From positions 248,001 to 312,000 of the forward strand of contig NZ_JBHRXI010000004.1 in NCBI RefSeq assembly GCF_042648365.1: DNA of 64,000 nucleotides. The letters run 5' to 3'. A program made the translations under genes and the position numbers. Source of the stretch: Lutimaribacter_A marinistellae. GTDB lineage: Bacteria > Pseudomonadota > Alphaproteobacteria > Rhodobacterales > Rhodobacteraceae. The notes below the pieces were generated by a model that was not told the origin of the DNA, searched no databases, and saw nothing but the letters and a program-made list of their open reading frames with translations. This document shows positions 1 through 8,365 of the stretch, one piece after another (position 1 is the stretch's first letter; each line of letters begins with the position of its first letter).

Positions 1-272
1 TATACATGTTCGACGAGCCGACCGCAGGCATGAGCGTGGACGAGGCACCGGTCGTTCTGGACCTGATCGCGGAGTTGAAAGAACACACGCATCGCACCGT
101 ACTGCTGGTGGAGCACAAGATGGACGTGATCGCACGGCTCGCAGACCGGATCATCGTCCTGCACAACGGGGCGCTGGCTGCTGACGGTCCGCCCGCCGAG
201 GTGATCGCCTCGGACGTGGTGCAGGAGGCCTATATGGGCCGCGGGCTGGAAGGGATACTCGAAAATGCCTGA
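1..272 (+). CDS. livG: LivG-type ABC transporter ATPase, C-terminal part only
   Basis: This is the 3' end of a gene that begins before the window. The visible residues start inside the Walker B region (FDEPTAGM) and run through the H-loop (LLVEHKMDVI) to a C-terminal tail ending EAYMGRG, as in LivG ATPases of branched-chain amino-acid importers. It would hydrolyse ATP on the cytoplasmic face to drive uptake. The stop overlaps the start of the next gene by 8 bases, so the two ATPases are translationally coupled. The first complete codon in frame is at base 3. The substrate (leucine family, urea or another amide) cannot be told from this fragment; the family assignment rests on the following LivF, LivH and LivM genes. 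Confidence 0.9.
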   Translation, partial: YMFDEPTAGMSVDEAPVVLDLIAELKEHTHRTVLLVEHKMDVIARLADRIIVLHNGALAADGPPAEVIASDVVQEAYMGRGLEGILENA

Positions 273-987
273 TCCGATCCTGAAGCTCGAAGGCGTTTAC
301 ACCAATATCGCGCAGTATCACATTCTGCAGGGCGTCGACCTTGAGGTTCCGCGCGGGGCGGTCACCATGCTGCTGGGCCGCAACGGGGTAGGTAAAACCA
401 CGACCCTGCGCACGATCATCGGCCACTGGCGCGCGCATCAGGGCCGCATTCTTTTTGACGGTGAGGACATCACCCGGTTGCCCACCCCGGCCATCGCGCG
501 GGCCGGTGTTGGTTTCGTCCCCGAGGACATGGGCATTTTCGCCGATCTTACCGTCGAGGAAAACATGGTGCTGGCCGCCGTGTCCGGACCGATCGACCCG
601 GCGCGGCTCGACTGGATATTTGCCGCCTTTCCCCCGCTCAAGACCTTTTGGAAATCCGAGGCCGGCAACCTGTCGGGCGGGCAGAAACAGATGTTGTCCA
701 TCGCACGTGCGATGGTCGAGGAGCGGCGCTTGTACCTGATCGACGAGCCGACCAAAGGGCTGGCCCCCGCGATCATTGCGACAATGGCCCGCGCGCTGAA
801 AGACCTGAAGGATCAGGGCGCCTCAGTGTTGCTGGTGGAACAGAATTTCGCGGTGGCGCGCGCCCTTGGCGACAGCGCCAACGTGATGGATGACGGCCGC
901 ATGACCTGGTCGGGGCAGATGGCAGAGCTGGCGGGCGACGCGGGCCTGCAGGAGCGCCTGATGGGCCTGAGCCTCGAGGCGCATTGA
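265..987 (+). CDS. livF: LivF-type branched-chain amino-acid ABC transporter ATPase
   Basis: A 240-residue ABC ATPase with Walker A GRNGVGKTT (about residues 38-46), signature LSGGQKQ, Walker B LYLIDEP and a C-terminal H-loop region (LLVEQNF). Length and the short compact form match LivF, the second ATPase of HAAT-family importers. The gene starts inside the 3' end of the LivG gene and is followed 37 bases later by the LivH permease, so it belongs to a livG-F-H-M operon. The periplasmic binding-protein gene, normally part of such operons, is not in the window and presumably lies upstream. Family assignment is secure; the substrate is not. Confidence 0.93.
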   Translation: MPDPILKLEGVYTNIAQYHILQGVDLEVPRGAVTMLLGRNGVGKTTTLRTIIGHWRAHQGRILFDGEDITRLPTPAIARAGVGFVPEDMGIFADLTVEENMVLAAVSGPIDPARLDWIFAAFPPLKTFWKSEAGNLSGGQKQMLSIARAMVEERRLYLIDEPTKGLAPAIIATMARALKDLKDQGASVLLVEQNFAVARALGDSANVMDDGRMTWSGQMAELAGDAGLQERLMGLSLEAH

Positions 988-1024
988 TGGGTATGCCAAG
1001 GAACAAGAAAACAGGAGGTCGGGC

Positions 1025-2056
1025 ATGAGTGCCGCGCCTGAACACGCGCCGCGGATGGCGCAACTCTCGCTTGGCGACAGGCTGGGACCATGGATGCCCC
1101 TTCTGCTGGTGCCTGTCCTTGTCGTGCTCGGCTTTCTCGCGATCCCTTCGACGTCCTCTTGGCTGACGCTGACGGTCAGCGGGCTGGCGATGGGCATGAT
1201 GATCTTCATCATGGCCTCGGGTCTGACGCTGGTGTTCGGCCTGATGGACGTGATCAATTTCGGGCACGGCGCCTTTGTCTCGGTGGGCGCATTCGTCGGC
1301 ATCTCGGTCCTGCTGCTGATGGGACACATGGTCGAGGCGCCCTCTCTGGTGCTGAACCTGACCGCGGTTCTGGTGGCCGTGATCGGTGCAATGGCCGCGA
1401 CCGGCGTCATGGGCTGGGCCTTTGAGAAGGTGATCGTAAAGCCCGTTTACGGTCATCACCTGAAACAGATCCTTGTGACGATGGGCGGGCTGATCGTCGT
1501 TGAACAGTTGATCATCGTGCTCTGGGGGCCCGAGGAGATCTATATCACCCGTCCCGAAGCCTTGCAGGGCGCGATCACCTTTGCCGGGGCCGCGCTGGAG
1601 AAGTATCGCCTGGTGGCGGTTGTGGTCGGGCTGGCGGTCTTTGCGGCGATGCGCTTTGTGCTGCGACGGACCAAGATCGGGCTGATCGTGCGGGCCGGCG
1701 TGCAGAATGGCGAGATGGTGCAGGCGCTTGGCTATCGGTTGCGGCTGGTGTTCATCGGCGTGTTCATCGCCGGCTCCGCCCTCGCCGGGTTGGGCGGTGT
1801 CATGTGGGGCCTCTACCAAGAGGTCATCACCGCGCATATGGGAAACCAGGCAATGATCCTGATCTTCATCGTCGTGATCATCGGCGGACTGGGGAGTGTC
1901 GAGGGCTGTTTCATCGGGGCGCTGCTGGTGGGCCTGATGCAGAACTATGTCGCGTTTCTTGAGCCAAAGCTGGCGTTGATTTCCAATATTGGCCTGATGG
2001 TGGCGATCCTGATGTGGCGCCCGATGGGCATGATCCCTGTGGTGAAAGCGAAATGA
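1025..2056 (+). CDS. livH: LivH-type branched-chain amino-acid ABC permease
   Basis: A 343-residue polytopic inner-membrane protein with about eight hydrophobic segments. It carries the LivH-type stretch GLTLVFGLMDVINFGHGAF near residue 65 and the late GGLGSVEGCFIGALLVG loop that contacts the ATPases. The start at 1025 follows a strong ribosome binding site (aggaggt at 1014-1020). It has a longer N-terminal cytoplasmic segment than E. coli LivH, as often seen in alphaproteobacterial members. It is followed by an ATGA overlap with the LivM-type gene, with which it should form the heterodimeric translocation pore. Confidence 0.93.
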   Translation: MSAAPEHAPRMAQLSLGDRLGPWMPLLLVPVLVVLGFLAIPSTSSWLTLTVSGLAMGMMIFIMASGLTLVFGLMDVINFGHGAFVSVGAFVGISVLLLMGHMVEAPSLVLNLTAVLVAVIGAMAATGVMGWAFEKVIVKPVYGHHLKQILVTMGGLIVVEQLIIVLWGPEEIYITRPEALQGAITFAGAALEKYRLVAVVVGLAVFAAMRFVLRRTKIGLIVRAGVQNGEMVQALGYRLRLVFIGVFIAGSALAGLGGVMWGLYQEVITAHMGNQAMILIFIVVIIGGLGSVEGCFIGALLVGLMQNYVAFLEPKLALISNIGLMVAILMWRPMGMIPVVKAK

Positions 2057-3114
2057 TAAAGACCCTGCTTTCCGGCGATGCGCCTCGGTCGAAGGTACTG
2101 GCCATCATTCTTGGCGTGATCCTCGTCTGCCTTGCATTCGCGCCCTTTCTGTTCCCGGGCGTGCGTACCGTGGACACGGCGGCGCGCATCTGTGTCTTCA
2201 TCGTCCTTGTGGCCAGTTACGATCTTCTTCTGGGATATGGGGGTATCGTGAGTTTTGCGCACACGATGTTTTTCGGCATCGGCGCCTACGGGGTAGCGCT
2301 GGCCTCGACCCATATGGGGCGCGGGTTCGATGCCGTGTTCGTCGGTGCGCTGGCCGGAACCGGCGTTGCGGCGGCGCTGGCGCTGCTGATTGGTCTGTTC
2401 AGCCTGCGCGTGCGGGCCATCTTCTTCGCGATGATTACCCTCGCCGTTGCCTCGGCGGTCGCCGTGCTGGTCAGCCAGTTGTCGAACCTGACCGGCGGCG
2501 AAGACGGCCTGACCTTTCAGATCCCCCGCGCGCTGGGACCGGCGTTCAAGTTCGGGGACGAGCTGTTCGGCGTGAAGCTGAACGGCAAGTTGCTGGCCTA
2601 TTACTTCGTTTTCTTCGGCGCGCTTATCATCTTCCTGCTGCTCTTGCGCATCGTGAATTCACCGTTTGGTCGCGTGTTGCAGGCCATCCGCGAAAACGAT
2701 TTCCGGGCCGAGGCCATCGGCTATCGCGTGGTCTATTACCGGGTCGCCGCCACCTGCCTTTCGGCGGCGGCAGCGGCACTGGCAGGCTCGCTTTACGCGG
2801 TCTGGCTGCGATACGTGGGGCCGGATACCACGCTGAGCATGGAGTTGATGATCGACATCCTTCTGATGGTCGTGATCGGCGGCATGGGCACGATGTATGG
2901 CGCGGTGATTGGTGCGACGCTGTTCGTCGTCGCCCAGAACTACCTGCAAAACCTGATGGGCGCCGCATCCGGCCTTGTAGAGGGTGTGCCGGTGCTGCCA
3001 GAACTGTTGAGTGCGGATCGCTGGCTGCTCTGGCTGGGGGTTCTGTTCATCCTGAGCGTCTATTTCTTTCCGACCGGCGTTGTCGGCCGGTTACGGCAAG
3101 GTAATCAGCCCTGA
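2053..3114 (+). CDS. livM: LivM-type branched-chain amino-acid ABC permease
   Basis: A 353-residue membrane protein, second permease of the importer. The LivM features are visible: SYDLLLGYGGIVSFAHTMFFGIGAYG near the N-terminus and VVIGGMGTMYGAVIGA near residue 280. The ATG at 2053 overlaps the LivH stop (ATGA) and is preferred to an upstream in-frame codon inside livH. The gene is last in the operon. Its 3' end overlaps by 10 bases the 3' end of the convergent DUF3095 gene, leaving no room for a dedicated terminator between them. Confidence 0.93.
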   Translation: MIKTLLSGDAPRSKVLAIILGVILVCLAFAPFLFPGVRTVDTAARICVFIVLVASYDLLLGYGGIVSFAHTMFFGIGAYGVALASTHMGRGFDAVFVGALAGTGVAAALALLIGLFSLRVRAIFFAMITLAVASAVAVLVSQLSNLTGGEDGLTFQIPRALGPAFKFGDELFGVKLNGKLLAYYFVFFGALIIFLLLLRIVNSPFGRVLQAIRENDFRAEAIGYRVVYYRVAATCLSAAAAALAGSLYAVWLRYVGPDTTLSMELMIDILLMVVIGGMGTMYGAVIGATLFVVAQNYLQNLMGAASGLVEGVPVLPELLSADRWLLWLGVLFILSVYFFPTGVVGRLRQGNQP

Positions 3115-4247
3115 AGACCGGCCGCGGCGCGGGCGTACCCCCCCGCCGCGCCATCCACGAAATGCACGTGATCATCGCTGAGCGCCGAGGGCACGAAACA
3201 GGTGACCATGGCCTCTTCCTGGACGAAGATCCCGAATTCGATCTTTCGGCGGCTCCGCGCCTCGGACAGGATCTGGCGCAGGTTGTTCAGCGTTTCGGCA
3301 TCGCAGTCGATCGTCATCTTCAAGCCGTCGTCAAACTTGCGGAAATCGGCATTTCCACTGACCGACTGCGCGTATTGCACCGGGTCAAAATCGCCCAGCC
3401 GGAAACCCGTGCGGAACAGGGTCCAGGCAAAGAGGTTTTCCAGCAGAAGTTGAATGCGCCGCTTGAAAACATTTCCGCCCTTGCGCGAGGTCTTGGCCTC
3501 GATCTCGAGTCCCGGCGGTGGCCAGCGGATTCCGGGTCCGGCGACAGGCAGCGGGTGACCGGAACGGTCCAGCCGGTCTGTCGCCTCGACGAGGTCTTTC
3601 GCGATATCGGCAAAGTCGCGAGGCGTGGCCGAGCTTGTCGGATGAACAATGAGCGAAACGATCTGTCCATTTTTCGAAACCGCGTTAGACCACCGGCAGG
3701 ACAACCCGGTCAGATCGGGCTGCGCCCCGGGCGGAGCAATTGGCACCTCGTGATCGCCGGCCTTCATCCGCTCTTCGGCCCAGGCGACACCGCCACCTGC
3801 AAACATCGCGTAGTCTACCCCGTGCGAGGCAGCAAATCGCGCCACGGTCACGTCGTACCCCGCCCCGCGGATTTCAGCGACCGGAACCAGTGCCCCACGT
3901 AACGGGATCCCGAACTCCTCGTCCGCCCAGCGGCGCAGTTTTGCCAGAGCCTGCCGCGCCGTGTCCTCGTCCTCGGGCGGGATGGCGAAACAGGCCCCGT
4001 CCCCGCCGAAAACATAGGGAAATGGCCGCTTTCCCAGCGCGTTCACCATGGCAGAGATCACCGCCGCGCCGACAGTATTCACGATCTTGTAACGACCTCG
4101 GGCGACCTCTTCGGTCGAATTGACGATGTCTGCCGTTCCAACCAGCCAATCATCGGGCAGCGACCGAAAGCCGGCCGGGTCGGCCAGTGCCGAGAAATCT
4201 CTTTCTCGCGGCAGGTTATGATAAAACTGGTCGTTTTCACTCGTCAT
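3105..4247 (-). CDS. DUF3095 family protein with nucleotidyl-cyclase-like motifs
   Basis: A 380-residue soluble protein that I recognise as DUF3095. The N-terminal half has VGTADIVNST (Asp40) followed about 40 residues later by VFGGDGA (residues 79-85). This spacing resembles the metal-binding Asp and the GGD(E)F-type turn of class III cyclase/GGDEF palm domains; that resemblance is my inference. No transmembrane segment or signal peptide is seen. The ATG at 4247 was chosen because the conserved region begins right after it; an in-frame extension to 4364 would run under the start of the divergent MFS gene. The 3' end overlaps that of the LivM gene. Function is not established for the family as far as I know. 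Confidence 0.75.
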   Translation of the reverse strand: MTSENDQFYHNLPRERDFSALADPAGFRSLPDDWLVGTADIVNSTEEVARGRYKIVNTVGAAVISAMVNALGKRPFPYVFGGDGACFAIPPEDEDTARQALAKLRRWADEEFGIPLRGALVPVAEIRGAGYDVTVARFAASHGVDYAMFAGGGVAWAEERMKAGDHEVPIAPPGAQPDLTGLSCRWSNAVSKNGQIVSLIVHPTSSATPRDFADIAKDLVEATDRLDRSGHPLPVAGPGIRWPPPGLEIEAKTSRKGGNVFKRRIQLLLENLFAWTLFRTGFRLGDFDPVQYAQSVSGNADFRKFDDGLKMTIDCDAETLNNLRQILSEARSRRKIEFGIFVQEEAMVTCFVPSALSDDHVHFVDGAAGGYARAAAGLQG

Positions 4248-4367
4248 GGGCGAATAGATATCCCGTAGTCGGTGCATTCCATCAAGCTGCAACAAAAAAA
4301 CACGTACTTGTGCAGGGATGCACGCCATGCCACCCAAAGGCCTTGGAACCATGAGGGAGGGCACTCG

Positions 4368-5540
4368 ATGCGCGCAGGTCTGATCCTTTTGTGCCTGGCC
4401 TATGTGCTGAGCCAGTTTTTCCGCGCCTTCCTGGCCGTTTTGACCGTCGATCTGGAACGGGATATCGGGGCTGGACCCGAACAGCTCGCCTTTGCCTCAG
4501 GCCTGTGGTTCCTGACCTTCGCGCTGATGCAGATACCCGTTGGATGGGCGCTGGACCGCATCGGGCCGCGACTGACATCGTCGACCCTGCTGCTGATTGG
4601 CGGCGGCGGCGGTGCAACCTTGTTCGCCTTGGCGACAACGCCGGCACATATCAGCGTCAGCATGGTCCTGATCGGCATCGGATGTTCGCCGGTCTTGATG
4701 GCCTCGTATTACATCTTCGCGCGCGAGTTCCCGCCGGCGCGCTTTGCAACGCTGGCCGCGCTAATGCTGGGTGTGGGCTCGGTCGGTAACCTCGTGGCGT
4801 CGTACCCGACGGCGCTTGCGGCGGAATGGATCGGTTGGCGCGGAACACTGGCGGGCCTGTCCGTCCTGTCTGCCGGCGTCGCCTTGGGATTGTGGTTCAA
4901 GGTTCGCGACCCGGAAAAAGTAACGAGCGAGGCAAAAGGCTCTTTGCTCGACCTGCTGCGCATGCCGGTCCTCTGGTTGATCCTGCCGATGATGCTGGTG
5001 AATTATGCGCCAGCGGCTGCGATCCGGGGGCTGTGGGTCGGCCCGTACATGGGTGACGTGTTCGGCCTGACCACCGCGCAGATCGGACAGGCGACAATGG
5101 TCATGGGCGTCGCGATGATCCTCGGGACCTTCGCATATGGTCCGCTGGACCGTGTGTTCGGTACACGGAAATGGGTGATCTTTGTCGGTAATCTCGTCGG
5201 AGCTATCGCTTTGCTGGCGCTTGTCTGGAAGATTGACCAGTCGATCTGGCTGTCACTGGCGCTGGTTTCACTGGTGGGTTTCATGGGCGGGTCCTTTCCC
5301 GTGCTCATCGCGCATGGGCGGGCCTTTTTCCCGCCGCATCTTGTCGGACGTGGCGTCACCCTGATGAACCTTTTCGGTATCGGTGGCGTTGGATTGGCGC
5401 AGTTCGCCTCGGGGCGGCTGCACGATGCAACTTTCGCGTCGGGGCCGAGCGCGGCCTACGGCGCAATTTTCGGATTCTTCGCGGTGGCGTTCATCATCGG
5501 GTTGACGCTTTACGCATTCAGCCGCGACAGCGTGGACTGA
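4368..5540 (+). CDS. Major facilitator superfamily permease
   Basis: A 390-residue protein with about 12 hydrophobic segments and an MFS-type loop after the second segment (GWALDRIGPR), so an inner-membrane secondary transporter. The start at 4368 follows gagggagg at 4353-4360; an upstream in-frame start at 4272 would add a non-hydrophobic leader and is less likely. It is divergent from the DUF3095 gene across 120 bases. Substrate cannot be inferred; it resembles the nitrate/cyanate-type and general anion MFS groups only loosely. Confidence 0.85.
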   Translation: MRAGLILLCLAYVLSQFFRAFLAVLTVDLERDIGAGPEQLAFASGLWFLTFALMQIPVGWALDRIGPRLTSSTLLLIGGGGGATLFALATTPAHISVSMVLIGIGCSPVLMASYYIFAREFPPARFATLAALMLGVGSVGNLVASYPTALAAEWIGWRGTLAGLSVLSAGVALGLWFKVRDPEKVTSEAKGSLLDLLRMPVLWLILPMMLVNYAPAAAIRGLWVGPYMGDVFGLTTAQIGQATMVMGVAMILGTFAYGPLDRVFGTRKWVIFVGNLVGAIALLALVWKIDQSIWLSLALVSLVGFMGGSFPVLIAHGRAFFPPHLVGRGVTLMNLFGIGGVGLAQFASGRLHDATFASGPSAAYGAIFGFFAVAFIIGLTLYAFSRDSVD

Positions 5541-5625
5541 GCCCCGCCCTTTCAAACGGACTGGAATCCCTGTATGAGGCCCCCGCCGGTCATGAGGCCG
5601 GCAAGAGACTTGGAGAAACAGACAT

Positions 5626-6648
5626 ATGGGTTATCGAATCGTCGTCGTCGGAGCCACGGGTAACGTGGGCCGCGAAATGCTGAACATTCTGGCCGAGCGC
5701 CAGTTCCCGGTCGATGAGGTTGCAGCGCTTGCAAGCCGCCGGTCGCTGGGTACCGAAGTCAGCTTTGGCGACAAGACCCTCACGACCAAGGACCTGGATA
5801 CCTTCGACTTTACCGGTTGGGACATGGCGCTGTTCGCCATCGGCTCGGACGCGACAAAAAAATACGCGCCGCGCGCCGCCGAGGCCGGATGTGTCGTGAT
5901 CGACAACAGTTCACTCTACCGCTACGACGCGGATGTGCCGCTTATCGTGCCCGAGGTGAACCCGCAGGCGGTGCACGGCTACTCCAAGAAGAACATCATC
6001 GCCAACCCGAACTGCTCGACTGCGCAGATGGTTGTTGCACTGAAGCCGTTGCATGACCGTGCCAAGATCAAGCGCGTGGTCGTTTCAACATACCAATCGG
6101 TTTCGGGCGCTGGCAAGGACGGCATGGACGAGCTGTGGGACCAGACCAAGTCGGTCTACAACCCTACGGACGATGTACCGCCGAAGAAGTTCCAGAAGCA
6201 GATCGCCTTCAACGTTATTCCGCATATCGACGTCTTCATGGAAGACGGTTCGACCAAGGAAGAATGGAAGATGGTCGCCGAAACCAAGAAAATCGTCGAC
6301 CCGTCAATCAAACTGACCGCGACCTGCGTTCGGGTGCCGGTGTTCGTCGGCCACTCCGAAGCAATCAACATCGAGTTCGAGGAGTTTTTGGACGAGGACG
6401 AAGCGCGCGATATCCTGCGCGAGGCGCCGGGCATCATGGTGATCGACAAGCGCGAAGACGGCGGATACGTCACCCCGATCGAATGCGTTGGCGATTTTGC
6501 CACGTTCATCAGCCGCGTGCGCCAGGACTCGACCATCGAAAATGGTCTGAACATCTGGTGCGTCAGTGACAACCTGCGCAAGGGCGCGGCGTTGAACGCC
6601 GTGCAGATCGCCGAGCTGCTTGGCCGTGAGGTCCTGAAAAAAGGCTGA
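5626..6648 (+). CDS. asd: Aspartate-semialdehyde dehydrogenase
   Basis: A 340-residue enzyme that reduces aspartyl-phosphate to aspartate semialdehyde with NADPH, the branch point to lysine/diaminopimelate, threonine and methionine. The N-terminal nucleotide-binding motif VVGATGNVGREML, the active-site cysteine in NPNCSTAQM and the substrate-binding stretch VPVFVGHSEAINIEFE are all present. Length is normal for the family. The start is preceded by ttggaga at 5610-5616. A terminator-like hairpin lies just downstream at 6671-6696, so it appears to be a monocistronic gene. Confidence 0.97.
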   Translation: MGYRIVVVGATGNVGREMLNILAERQFPVDEVAALASRRSLGTEVSFGDKTLTTKDLDTFDFTGWDMALFAIGSDATKKYAPRAAEAGCVVIDNSSLYRYDADVPLIVPEVNPQAVHGYSKKNIIANPNCSTAQMVVALKPLHDRAKIKRVVVSTYQSVSGAGKDGMDELWDQTKSVYNPTDDVPPKKFQKQIAFNVIPHIDVFMEDGSTKEEWKMVAETKKIVDPSIKLTATCVRVPVFVGHSEAINIEFEEFLDEDEARDILREAPGIMVIDKREDGGYVTPIECVGDFATFISRVRQDSTIENGLNIWCVSDNLRKGAALNAVQIAELLGREVLKKG

Positions 6649-6670
6649 TCCGGCGCTCGCCAATATCTCG

Positions 6671-6696
6671 GGGCGGTCCGTCTGGTCCGCCCTTTT
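6671..6696 (+). terminator. Probable intrinsic terminator after asd
   Basis: Arms 6671-6679 (gggcggtcc) and 6684-6692 (ggtccgccc) pair with a single T-T mismatch around a 4-base loop, followed by tttt at 6693-6696. It sits 22 bases after the asd stop. Confidence 0.7.
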
Positions 6697-6788
6697 GCAT
6701 GGGGCAACGGCAAGAGCGGGGAGTTTTCGAACCGATTTCCGGCATGTGCGTTGCCATTGGTAACCTGAGCCAACGAAAGAAGGAGACA

Positions 6789-7109
6789 ATGACCGAGAAC
6801 GGACCGATCCGCATCCCGAACGACTGGTTGTCGGCGGGACATGAAACCGCAGTCGATTGCGAAACAGCAGTCTTGCTGCGCGCCGCACTGACACCAACCT
6901 TACGCTCGGCGGAAAGCTGGCAGGAGCTTACGTCCCGGCTGGATCGCAAGGGATACAAACTGGTGATCAAGCGCGACCGACTCGTCATTGTCGAAAGCAC
7001 CTCTGGCCGGTCGCTTTGCACCGGCCGATACTTGGGCGCGCCGCTCGAAAGCCTTGCGGAACGGTTGGGGCGCCCAAGGGTCAAGACCTGCGGACAGATC
7101 GCCGCCTGA
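6789..7109 (+). CDS. Small conserved hypothetical protein
   Basis: A 106-residue protein I do not recognise. It is charged, soluble and has no signal peptide; the region SWQELTSRLDRKGYKLVIKR followed by LVIVESTSGRSLCTGRYLG looks like a small alpha/beta fold. Similar sequence patterns occur in relaxase-associated domains, but the likeness is too weak for a call. The start at 6789 follows aaggaga at 6780-6786. Its stop lies 2 bases from the 3' end of the convergent carbonic anhydrase gene. Confidence 0.6.
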   Translation: MTENGPIRIPNDWLSAGHETAVDCETAVLLRAALTPTLRSAESWQELTSRLDRKGYKLVIKRDRLVIVESTSGRSLCTGRYLGAPLESLAERLGRPRVKTCGQIAA

Positions 7110-7111
7110 GG

Positions 7112-7792
7112 TCAGACCTTGACGAACTGGTCCGTCGCCGGATCGAGAAACTCCAGCCCGCCCTCTCCGATATCGGTCCACAGGCCATGCAGGCTGAGCG
7201 ATCCGTCTTGTACCGCCGAGGAGATGAACGGAAAGGTCATGAGGTTCTCCAATGATGCCCTGACCGCGTGCTTTTCGAATGCGCGGGCCTTCTCGGTCGA
7301 GTCGGACATTTGCGAAACGTTTTCGTATTTCGGCTTGAGGATATCCATCCATCGGCCGACGAAACTGTCCTTTGCCTCCAACTGCGGAGCGTGACCTTCG
7401 CACATGTCGATACACCCCTGGACACCGCCGCATTGTGAGTGACCCAGAATGATGAGATGCGCGACCTTGAGCACGGTCACCGCGTATTCGACCGCGGCGC
7501 TCGTCCCGTGATGGTCGCCGTCGGGCTCATACGGAGGGACAAGGTTCGCGATGTTGCGGTGAATAAAGAATTCGCCCTGGTCGGCACCAAAGATCGACGT
7601 GACATGAACCCGGCTGTCACAGCACGAGATCACCATCGCTCGCGGGCGTTGCCCTTCGGTGGCAAGCCGGCGGTACCAGGTACGGTTTTCGGAATAGGTC
7701 GTGGCCTTCCAACCGTGGTAGCGCTGGACAAGATAAGTGGGCAATGGGCGCGCGATATCCATCCGCGATTTCCTGTTCTTTTCGTTCGTCAT
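7112..7792 (-). CDS. Beta-class carbonic anhydrase
   Basis: A 226-residue zinc enzyme for reversible CO2 hydration. The zinc ligands are visible in CCDSRV and HSQCGG, with the Asp-Arg dyad in CDSR and the conserved tract EFFIHRNIANLVPP between them. Length and motifs match the bacterial plant-type beta class. No signal peptide, so cytoplasmic. An alternative internal start (residue 11, MDIARPLP) would give a length closer to some homologues. It may supply bicarbonate for carboxylases such as acetyl-CoA carboxylase, whose AccD subunit is encoded 18 kb away; that link is inference. Confidence 0.95.
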   Translation of the reverse strand: MTNEKNRKSRMDIARPLPTYLVQRYHGWKATTYSENRTWYRRLATEGQRPRAMVISCCDSRVHVTSIFGADQGEFFIHRNIANLVPPYEPDGDHHGTSAAVEYAVTVLKVAHLIILGHSQCGGVQGCIDMCEGHAPQLEAKDSFVGRWMDILKPKYENVSQMSDSTEKARAFEKHAVRASLENLMTFPFISSAVQDGSLSLHGLWTDIGEGGLEFLDPATDQFVKV

Positions 7793-7919
7793 CGCCCCGT
7801 TTAGTCCGGTTTGGGGTAAAATTCGAGCGATTTCATCGAACGATTGAAACCTTTTGAAAACGACTGCGTCGCAATGGTGAGCACGTGCCGTGGGGGTACA
7901 TACAGTTTGGGGTGATGTG

Positions 7920-8300
7920 GTGGAGAAAGTGACAGCACTGGTGCAGACGGAGTCTGTCCGGCTCGATTCCGATCGGCTGGGAGGGCTTTATTCCCAGTTG
8001 GGCGATGCGGGGGCCGAAGACGTGGTGTGCCGCGCGATCGAAGAACTCGCGGTAAGGCTATCGGCATGTGAAAGGCATTGGCGACGGCAAGATTGGGCCG
8101 GGCTGCGAAAATGCGCGCGATCCCTGATCGCGATTGCCGACCAGATCGGCATGGTGGCTCTGGCGCGGGTGGCGGGTGACGTGACACATACCGTCGACAA
8201 TGCCGATTACGTCGCCAGCGCCGCGACCCTGTATCGGCTGATCCGCGTGGGCGAGCGGTCTTTGACCGCCGTGTGGGATTTGCAGGATCTTTCGATTTGA
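7920..8300 (+). CDS. HPt-like protein lacking the phosphoacceptor histidine
   Basis: A 126-residue all-helical protein from a GTG start at 7920 (ggggtga at 7909-7915 just upstream; GTG at 7890 is an alternative). Its pattern LDSDRLGGLYSQLG ... RRQDWAGLRKCARSLIAIA ... matches the HPt four-helix domain, in which the consensus AHxLKG carries the phosphorylated His. Here the aligned residue is Arg67 (KCARSL), and the following Lys-Gly is Ile-Ala. So it has the HPt shape but should not be phosphorylated. It stands alone, divergent from carbonic anhydrase and 66 bases before the M17 peptidase gene. Fold assignment is inference from pattern alone. Confidence 0.55.
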   Translation: MEKVTALVQTESVRLDSDRLGGLYSQLGDAGAEDVVCRAIEELAVRLSACERHWRRQDWAGLRKCARSLIAIADQIGMVALARVAGDVTHTVDNADYVASAATLYRLIRVGERSLTAVWDLQDLSI

Positions 8301-8365
8301 GAGGGGGTTGCAGCCGGATGCGCTGTGGGTAACCTGTCGCGGTCAACGATCCGAAAGGCCGTGCC

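Noticed and set aside
773..1837. 354-codon minus-strand frame over livF/livH
   Set aside because: Composition is unnatural (very rich in His, Gln, Asp, Arg) and it opposes genes with strong motifs.
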